Shown here: positions 30,164-35,812 of the stretch, piece after piece
Numbering within the stretch: the first letter of the stretch is position 1
Layout of the letters: every line of letters begins with the position of its first letter
Source: a virus
Strand: one strand, 5' to 3'
Virus record (IMG/VR): IMGVR_UViG_3300021963_000010
Location: 1 to 35,812 of that record
DNA length: 35,812 bases
Notes under the pieces: model-generated
The model's input: only the letters and a program-made list of their open reading frames with translations
Told to the model about the DNA's origin: nothing
Database searches by the model: none
Translations under genes and position numbers: made by a program

Positions 30164-31734
30164 TATGGAATAACCCTCCATTCACCGCCGCCAGCCGAAG
30201 TTTCTTCAATTGCTTTAGCGCCTGGGCCTGCTTGAACTTTCATTGCCTTAATGGCCAACTCACGCGCATTTTGCTTTTGCTTGACTACAGACGCATCATC
30301 ACCAGGCCGTGGGAAATACAATTTTTCGGCAGTTGAAAATTCATTTGGAGAAATAGCAGCACCAGATTCTTTTCTTAGTAATGCCGTAACAAAGTTAATA
30401 CGTCCGTTTAATACTTGTTGTTGCTCTGGGCTATAACCACCTAAAACTTGTGGCAAGACGTTATAGATATTGTCAACACCAGCGGCTAATTTATCGCCAA
30501 CAAAAGGAACTAAACCAACTACACCGCCAACCGTGCCGCCTATAACGCCAGTGTTTTTTACTCCTTTGTTTTCAAGGTCTTTAAGTGCAGCGTGAGAGTC
30601 TTTCATCCTCATGCCAAATGCAGTTGCATTGCCTTGGGATTCAGTCATTGGTTTATTGGCAGCACCCACCAACGGCGTTGCAGGCCCAACTCGGCCATCA
30701 GTAACGCCCACGGCGCCGCGGCCTCCACCGGATGGTGCTGCACCTGGTGCGCCAGCTATCATTACTGGGGTTGCCGTACCAGTGCGATTATCAATTGCAA
30801 AAATTTGTGTGGAGCCGTCTGCTTGTGACACTTCTTTAATTGTTTTGCCAGAATTAGCTTTTTCCCATGCAAATTTGTTTTGTTCAAATGTAAGACGTTT
30901 ACCCGCAGTGTCTGCCGTTAATTGCTCACCTGGCGTTATTTGCTTAGCAAAGCCTGCGCCGCCAATCTTCATGCCAAACGTAGGGCTAAATTGGTTTTTA
31001 TCTACAAAAAACTCAGTTTTTCCATCTGTCGTTTTTTCTGGAATTGGCGCTATTTTTTTAGCAAATTCTGTTTGCCCAATCATGGAACGTTCTATGAATT
31101 GAGCAATTGCTGCAGGACCACCAGCAACGGCAGCTTGAATATCGCCAATTGTTTTTTCTGGCGTAGAACCTTGCTCACGAAGCGTATCACCTAGTACGCC
31201 AGGTGCATGATTGCTTTGATGCCACGCCATAAGTTGATTACCAGCATCTGGGCTATTGGGATTAATTTCGTTCAACCTTTTTTTTGATTGATCCATTTGA
31301 AATTTAAACAATTCTATTTTTTTAAGCGCCAAAGCTGGGTTTTGAGCTGCAATTTCACCTTTTAGTTTTTTTAATGCTTCAGGTTGCGCTGCTACTTCAC
31401 CGGCTAACTTTTGTTGCGTAAGTGCTGCCGTAGCTTGTTCTAAACGTGTTTTTTCCAACGCAGGAATTTGCGAACCAGCGCCGCCAGTTGCCAAAGATTT
31501 ACGCACTTGTGCATAATCAATTTCACCTGTATCTGGATTTACTGCATTTCCATACGCTTGATTAAGCGCATTGGCTTGAAGATCAGCACGTTTAGCAGCC
31601 TCAAATTGGTATTGAGCCAATTGATTTTGCATACCGGCATTTTGCAATTGCTGCATTTTCCCGTATTGAACAAACGGGTCAACCGCCGGTTGAAATTGGT
31701 AGCCTTGTGCAATAAGTGCGTTTAGATCGGCCAT
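30163..31734 (-). CDS. Ejection (internal virion) protein
   Basis: A 523-residue protein, Gln- and Ala-rich and helical in its first 200 residues (YGKMQQLQNAGMQNQLAQYQ). The middle is Gly/Thr-rich, with GGTVGGVVGLVPFVGD near residue 400. The C-terminal region (ALLRKESGAAISPNEF, then YFPRPGDDASVV) is a motif I link to phage DNA-injection proteins. It lies between the gp7-like and 596-residue proteins. Such proteins may form a channel across the periplasm. A direct P22 counterpart cannot be fixed by eye. Confidence 0.76.
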   Translation of the reverse strand: MADLNALIAQGYQFQPAVDPFVQYGKMQQLQNAGMQNQLAQYQFEAAKRADLQANALNQAYGNAVNPDTGEIDYAQVRKSLATGGAGSQIPALEKTRLEQATAALTQQKLAGEVAAQPEALKKLKGEIAAQNPALALKKIELFKFQMDQSKKRLNEINPNSPDAGNQLMAWHQSNHAPGVLGDTLREQGSTPEKTIGDIQAAVAGGPAAIAQFIERSMIGQTEFAKKIAPIPEKTTDGKTEFFVDKNQFSPTFGMKIGGAGFAKQITPGEQLTADTAGKRLTFEQNKFAWEKANSGKTIKEVSQADGSTQIFAIDNRTGTATPVMIAGAPGAAPSGGGRGAVGVTDGRVGPATPLVGAANKPMTESQGNATAFGMRMKDSHAALKDLENKGVKNTGVIGGTVGGVVGLVPFVGDKLAAGVDNIYNVLPQVLGGYSPEQQQVLNGRINFVTALLRKESGAAISPNEFSTAEKLYFPRPGDDASVVKQKQNARELAIKAMKVQAGPGAKAIEETSAGGGEWRVIP

Positions 31735-31736
31735 GA

Positions 31737-32528
31737 TTAGCGTACTCCTGCTGGCATAGAGCTGTAATATTGCGGTGGCAAATATTGAGGGTTATAACTA
31801 GTTTGTGGCGTAGTTTGAACGTTGTAATTTGGCTGTTTAGCTAACCAATCATTAAAATTGTTTTGATTCTGATATGAACTTGCAGCCGTTTGAAGGCCTC
31901 CCGCCAAAGTATTTGCCATACCTAGTTGTCCAGCCCCAGCAGCTTGACCCGCAGCCATGTACGCTTGTCCAGCATTGGTGCCGTAATTCCCCGCAGCCGT
32001 ACCTTGGTTAGACGCCGCAGATTGCCCCATAGACATCAAGTTGCCCAAAGGTTGAAGTTGGTTTGAACGGTTTGTCTGGTAACGATTAAAGGCGTTTTGA
32101 TACTCTTGCGAACCCATATCTTGGCCGTAGCGAGTTGCGGCTTTTAAAGCGCCACCGGAGATCAAACCACCTCGAGCAGCCGCAGACCGCTCAAGTGCTT
32201 TCTGGCCTTCGCCCAATCGAAATGCGTAGCCTGGGTCTGCTTGGTAGTCTGACATGGCAAAGTCTTTGCCGTATTTGCCGTACCCGGCAGCGCCAGCGTT
32301 GCCGCCAAGCCCCAGCAATTCCATCAGCCGGTTTTGACCTGTTAGGCCGGCTTGGCGATAGGGTTCTTGCCCTGCCATTTGCTGATCAAACATTTGCTTT
32401 TGAAGGTCAGCCGCACGGTTGGCGGCGTCTGCTTGAGTGCTGGCGGCGCTTTTTGCGCCAGAAGATGCGATTACACCGCCAAGGAGGGCGCCACCCGCCC
32501 CAATCATTGCTGCTGTTATAAAACTCAT
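31737..32528 (-). CDS. DNA transfer protein (P22 gp7-like)
   Basis: A 263-residue protein. The first 35 residues (FITAAMIGAGGALLGGVIAS) are hydrophobic and Ala/Gly-rich and could insert in membranes. A helical stretch follows (ADAANRAADLQKQMFDQQMA), then DPGYAFRLGEGQKALERSAA and GGLISGGALKA, which are typical of phage DNA-transfer proteins. The C-terminus is Asn/Gln/Tyr/Pro-rich. It is the first of three ejection-type genes and overlaps the cupin-like gene by 4 bases. It probably enters the host envelope ahead of DNA. Confidence 0.78.
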   Translation of the reverse strand: MSFITAAMIGAGGALLGGVIASSGAKSAASTQADAANRAADLQKQMFDQQMAGQEPYRQAGLTGQNRLMELLGLGGNAGAAGYGKYGKDFAMSDYQADPGYAFRLGEGQKALERSAAARGGLISGGALKAATRYGQDMGSQEYQNAFNRYQTNRSNQLQPLGNLMSMGQSAASNQGTAAGNYGTNAGQAYMAAGQAAGAGQLGMANTLAGGLQTAASSYQNQNNFNDWLAKQPNYNVQTTPQTSYNPQYLPPQYYSSMPAGVR

Positions 32529-32962
32529 ATTGACACCTCAAGTGATTGATTTTTTATCTTGTTACCGATACCAAACATAGCGCGTGGATCGTCCTCAACT
32601 AATTCGGATTCCACATCTTCAACCGTATCTGATTCAACTCTGTGAAACGTCATGCACAACGCATCTGTTTCGGCATAAACTGCTCGTTTTGTTCCAGGGT
32701 TGCTGCATATTACTTGCGGCCCTGTAATCAGCTTGACGCCTTCATCCGTAGTAACCGCAACCGTTCCAAAAACAACCATGTAAAAGTGTTCTTTTTTGTG
32801 GACTTTGCCAACTATTAAACACCCCGCCGGACGCCAAACTTGACGGCAGTACATACCGCCGTGAAACAAATGCTCCGTAGGCGCTTCATACTGCTCATGT
32901 TTGGCAACTTCAATTTGCAAAGCCTCAACCTTTTGGCGCATATCTATTTGCAGATTACCCAT
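32525..32962 (-). CDS. Cupin-like virion-cluster protein
   Basis: A 145-residue protein with a beta-barrel pattern: GGMYCRQVWRPAGCLIVGKV, HKKEHFYMVVFGTVAVTTDE, then ITGPQVICSNPGTKRAVYAE and CMTFHRVE. The HKKEHF...G.V...G.....P.. spacing resembles the cupin metal-binding motifs. The C-terminal acidic tail is VEDVESELVEDDP. Similar proteins occur in P22-like aquatic phages by memory. It lies between the fibre-like gene and the gp7-like gene with 3-4 base spacing. An enzymatic or sugar-binding role is unproven. Confidence 0.68.
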   Translation of the reverse strand: MGNLQIDMRQKVEALQIEVAKHEQYEAPTEHLFHGGMYCRQVWRPAGCLIVGKVHKKEHFYMVVFGTVAVTTDEGVKLITGPQVICSNPGTKRAVYAETDALCMTFHRVESDTVEDVESELVEDDPRAMFGIGNKIKNQSLEVSI

Positions 32963-32965
32963 CAG

Positions 32966-34726
32966 TTACTCCAGCAACAGGTTGTTGTTAGACGCAGCCT
33001 GCATAATAATCCAATTGGTGCCGTCTGACACCATTGTCGCCCAATTCCCCGCCACACCCAGCAAGACCGCCGTACCGGCAGTTGTGCTGTCAATCGGCAC
33101 AATGTTGCTAGACGCCGAGTTAACCGCTTGGGCCTGCATATTCTTGACCGTGATGTACCGGCCCGCCCAGCTTGAGGCCGCAGGGAACGTCAGCGTCAAG
33201 GCCGAGCCGGTCTTGTTGTTGATGATCCAAGTGTCGGTGCCTGTAATGGTGTAGTCAGCCGTTTTGGTTATGACCGTGGACAACGGTACATAGTCCGTGT
33301 TCGCCACCGCAGCCGAAATGGCCGTGCCGTTGCCTTTGAGCAAGCCGGTGACAGTGGTTGTCAGGGTAATGGCTGGCGTGGTGGTGGCCGTAGCCACCGT
33401 ACCGGCAAAACCATTGGCTGAGACAACCGACACGCTTGTGACCGTGCCTGTGCCAAAAGTGGTGCCGGGGATGTTTTTCCAATACCCTAGCGCAGCGTCG
33501 TAGGCAATCAGGTCATTATTGGATAAAGCGCCAAACTGCACATTAGAGTCAGTGCCGCCAAGTTTTGATCCACGGGCAATTCCAACCTGAAAAGACCCAG
33601 AGCCGCCAGCGCCCGCTTTAATTACAAGGCCGACTTGCACTTTGATGTAAGGTGCAACAGGTTCAACTTTGGTGGGTTTGCCGGTAACGGGGTTGTACCA
33701 GATTGGGTCATCATCGGCCCAAACCTCACCAAAAGCGGTGCCGTTGGTTGTGACGCCGCGCACCACACCAAACGATGTGACACGCCCAAAACCATTAAGC
33801 GCCAAGGATTCAGTGGCTACGCCGACAATTGAATTGACATCTGTAATGCCCGCGATAGTAGGCGCAAACGTAATGACGCCGCTGGCGCCCACCGTGCCGG
33901 TGTGATAAACAATTTGCAGGGGTGAGTCTGTGATGGCCGCAGAGGCTTTGCCATAGACAAAAATCTCTTCACCCACTTGCTGGGTAATGTTGCCGTTGCC
34001 CATGCCCAAGTTCCATGCGCCCGTGGAGCCGTCGTACCACATACGGCCAGCAGCCAAGGTTACCGCCGAACCATTGCCCCAATCCAAGTACGGCGTAGTG
34101 CCATCAACAATGTACCCGCCAATGCTGTTGCTCCAAATTGGAATGCCAGCACCCTGGGACTTAAGAAAGTAGCCTGACGTACCCGCTGAAGTAAAGCCGT
34201 AAGCCGTGCCCGTGCCATAGGCAACTGCGCCCGCCGTGGGAGCGGCTGCGCCATTAGTACCGCCGTTAGCGATTGCAAGCGTTCCCGCAAGCGTAATTGC
34301 GCCTGTAGTGGCCGTGGCGGGGGTAAGGCCCGTACTGCCGCCAGACCAGCTTAAAACGCCGGTATTGGCAATCGTGACGTTGCCGGTTGCGCTAGACACC
34401 GAGATGCCCGCGCCCGCAAGATTGGACAAAACGCCCGTATTGGCAACAGTAATAGTGCCCGCGCCGTTAGTAACCGAGATGCCTGCGCCGTAACCCAGCG
34501 TGTTAAGCGTGTAGCCCGTGCCGTTACCAATCAGCAGTTGACCGTTGGTCGGGATTGTGCCTAGACCTGTGCCGCCAGAATCAACGGGGATAATTCCTGT
34601 GCCCGAGCCAAGAGTGGTGAACAGGCTATAAAACCAACGATACCACTCCCGCGAGACTGCGCCCGTGCGCTCGTCAATAATTGACACCCGTGGGGGCGTA
34701 ATATTGGTTTCGTTGCCTGTAGCCAT
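32966..34726 (-). CDS. Tail fibre or tail-needle-like protein
   Basis: A 586-residue protein. The N-terminus (PRVSIIDERTGAVSREWYRW) is the conserved attachment segment of a phage fibre family. The shaft is a long series of beta repeats (AGISVTNGAGTITVANTGVL, then AGISVSSATGNVTIANTGVL). GGTG/ANGGTN motifs are shared with the S74 fibre. The C-terminal part is beta-rich (WAGRYITVKNMQAQAVNSAS). It lies directly after the gp10-like plug gene, where P22 encodes its needle gp26. It could be a needle substitute or a third fibre. Confidence 0.7.
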   Translation of the reverse strand: MATGNETNITPPRVSIIDERTGAVSREWYRWFYSLFTTLGSGTGIIPVDSGGTGLGTIPTNGQLLIGNGTGYTLNTLGYGAGISVTNGAGTITVANTGVLSNLAGAGISVSSATGNVTIANTGVLSWSGGSTGLTPATATTGAITLAGTLAIANGGTNGAAAPTAGAVAYGTGTAYGFTSAGTSGYFLKSQGAGIPIWSNSIGGYIVDGTTPYLDWGNGSAVTLAAGRMWYDGSTGAWNLGMGNGNITQQVGEEIFVYGKASAAITDSPLQIVYHTGTVGASGVITFAPTIAGITDVNSIVGVATESLALNGFGRVTSFGVVRGVTTNGTAFGEVWADDDPIWYNPVTGKPTKVEPVAPYIKVQVGLVIKAGAGGSGSFQVGIARGSKLGGTDSNVQFGALSNNDLIAYDAALGYWKNIPGTTFGTGTVTSVSVVSANGFAGTVATATTTPAITLTTTVTGLLKGNGTAISAAVANTDYVPLSTVITKTADYTITGTDTWIINNKTGSALTLTFPAASSWAGRYITVKNMQAQAVNSASSNIVPIDSTTAGTAVLLGVAGNWATMVSDGTNWIIMQAASNNNLLLE

Positions 34727-34727
34727 G

Positions 34728-35812
34728 TTAAGCGTTGGTTGGGCTAAGTATCAATTCAGCGCCCATGATGGCTATCTTGTTGGGGTCGGTGCCGGACAGT
34801 TCATACACCCTGTCGCGCAGCTTTAACGTCATGCCCAGCCGACGCCAAAAAGTTCGGTGACCATACGCACCAATTTTGCCGATTGGCGACCAATGCTCGT
34901 TGCTCCAGGTATGACCGCCGTCATCTGACCAGCGCAACATTACTTGTGGGTCGCTACCTTGCGTTGCAATTTGGTCTGTAATTAAATAATCGTTAGACTC
35001 AGTAACTAAATAATTGTCATTTTCAGTTGTCAAATAAATAGTTTCCATTGGCAAAAACCCATTTATGCCAACGCCTGTTTCGCAGTCCAACTGCAAGCTG
35101 TGGTGCGCCGTGCGCTTAAGATTGTTCTGGCCGGTCGGCAGCGCCCTCCATGAACGCAACCACTTTTGGATGCCCCCGTTGTCAGCGTACACATCTAAAT
35201 CAAACCGATAGATGTTGCCGTTCTCAAAGTCGCCAACAAGAATGTTGCCGCCAAAGTTGCACTGGCAATTGCTGCGGTGCCGCATAAAGTTGCCGTTGTA
35301 AAAACCGGCGCGTTCATGCCAGACTTGAGTGGACACATCGTAAACCCAAGTGGCGTTGCCGGTGGGAAACGTCAGCACATAGAAAGCATGGCCTTCTTGT
35401 TGGTATGTGTACGCAATGGCGTCCGCAATGTTGCCGTATTGGGCAATGGCGTACTCAATGGCATGGGTAGAAACCCTAACGCCGGTATAACCGTTGGCGC
35501 GGTAGACAATACCTTGCCCCCGAGCGTCAGTGCCCAGCCAAAACAGACCGTTATCCAGCTTGGCGATTGAGAACGCAGCCACACAACCAATTTCGTTAAA
35601 CGCGCCTTGGATGCGTTGTAAAGGGAAATCAGCAGCGCCTGAGTCGTACCAGACTTCTACTGAATCTGTGCCAAAGACCCATAGTTCGCGGTGGTCGGAA
35701 ATAACGCCTACTACGCCATCAGGCGAACCTTCGGCGCTGGCAAAGTCCAACGGGTCAATTGAAGTGCCGTCCAACAATTGGGTCACCCAAATTTTTTGAC
35801 TATCAGGCTCGT
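34728..35812 (-). CDS. Packaged DNA stabilisation protein (P22 gp10-like), C-terminal part
   Basis: This is the C-terminal 352 residues plus the section in the terminal overlap. The apparent start (GTG at 35786) is internal; the real start is ATG 578 on the other side of the circle join. The sequence is beta-rich with propeller-like strands (VVGVISDHRELWVFGTDSVE, then DNGLFWLGTDARGQGIVYRA) and ends near LSGTDPNKIAIMGAEL. In P22, gp10 closes the portal vertex together with gp26. The next gene leftward begins 1 base after this stop, so it is co-transcribed with the fibre/needle-like gene. Confidence 0.85.
   Translation of the reverse strand, partial: EPDSQKIWVTQLLDGTSIDPLDFASAEGSPDGVVGVISDHRELWVFGTDSVEVWYDSGAADFPLQRIQGAFNEIGCVAAFSIAKLDNGLFWLGTDARGQGIVYRANGYTGVRVSTHAIEYAIAQYGNIADAIAYTYQQEGHAFYVLTFPTGNATWVYDVSTQVWHERAGFYNGNFMRHRSNCQCNFGGNILVGDFENGNIYRFDLDVYADNGGIQKWLRSWRALPTGQNNLKRTAHHSLQLDCETGVGINGFLPMETIYLTTENDNYLVTESNDYLITDQIATQGSDPQVMLRWSDDGGHTWSNEHWSPIGKIGAYGHRTFWRRLGMTLKLRDRVYELSGTDPNKIAIMGAELILSPTNA
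35686..35812. repeat. Terminal overlap repeat, right copy
   Basis: This is the second copy of the 127-bp sequence found at bases 1-127. See the left copy. Removing one copy yields a circle of 35,685 bp. Confidence 0.95.

Overview
The window is the complete, circularly closed genome of a short-tailed double-stranded DNA phage. Bases 1-127 recur exactly as bases 35686-35812, so the unique circle is 35,685 bp. One structural gene runs across the artificial ends. The morphogenesis genes recall Salmonella phage P22: a 723-residue portal, a coat with the P22 gp5 fold signature, a coat-scaffold pair, a gp4-like head-tail adaptor, a gp10-like DNA-stabilisation protein, and a block of internal or ejection proteins. 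No integrase, excisionase, DNA polymerase, tRNA or CRISPR array was found. A lytic lifestyle and use of the host replicative polymerase are therefore likely, but this is inference. Protein flavour and dense ATGA/TAATG coupling suggest a freshwater betaproteobacterial (Burkholderiales) host; this is a weak inference from memory.

Layout. Nearly everything is on the minus strand. A 181-bp divergent control region (22971-23151) separates two transcription directions. Rightward (23152-26251) lies an operon of twelve very small, mostly unknown genes, probably early or host-takeover functions. Leftward from the same control region run: a Cro/CI-type HTH protein, a RuvC-like resolvase, a small protein, a DUF2800/Cas4-like nuclease and a probable ssDNA-binding protein, then a strong intrinsic terminator. 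Next come a primase-helicase, an iteron-like repeat array (18126-18304), a 213-residue unknown, the small terminase, an ADP-ribosyltransferase-like polyvalent protein, the large terminase and the portal.

After the portal, 11374-4561 holds a large tail and receptor-binding module: about ten tail or appendage proteins, an AT-rich pectate-lyase-fold tailspike and an S74 self-processing fibre. Then follow scaffold, coat, decoration-like proteins, adaptor and a small HAD-like protein, and the DNA-stabilisation protein crosses the ends. Leftward from 34726 follow a fibre/needle-like protein, a cupin-like protein, three ejection proteins and a lysis/membrane cassette ending in a GH24 endolysin. The endolysin runs head-on into the end of the rightward operon.

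How it may work. The HTH protein and the palindromes in the divergent region probably set early transcription. The replication block makes the tools for host-dependent replication, with candidate origin signals at 18.1-18.3 kb (repeat array) and 16.7-16.8 kb (DnaA-box-like sites). Terminase, portal, scaffold and coat build and fill the head. gp4- and gp10-like proteins close it, the tailspike and fibre bind the host, and the ejection proteins accompany DNA entry. The most unusual elements are the iteron-like array, the ADP-ribosyltransferase-like protein beside the terminase, the appendage module between portal and scaffold, and the unexplained small-gene operon.
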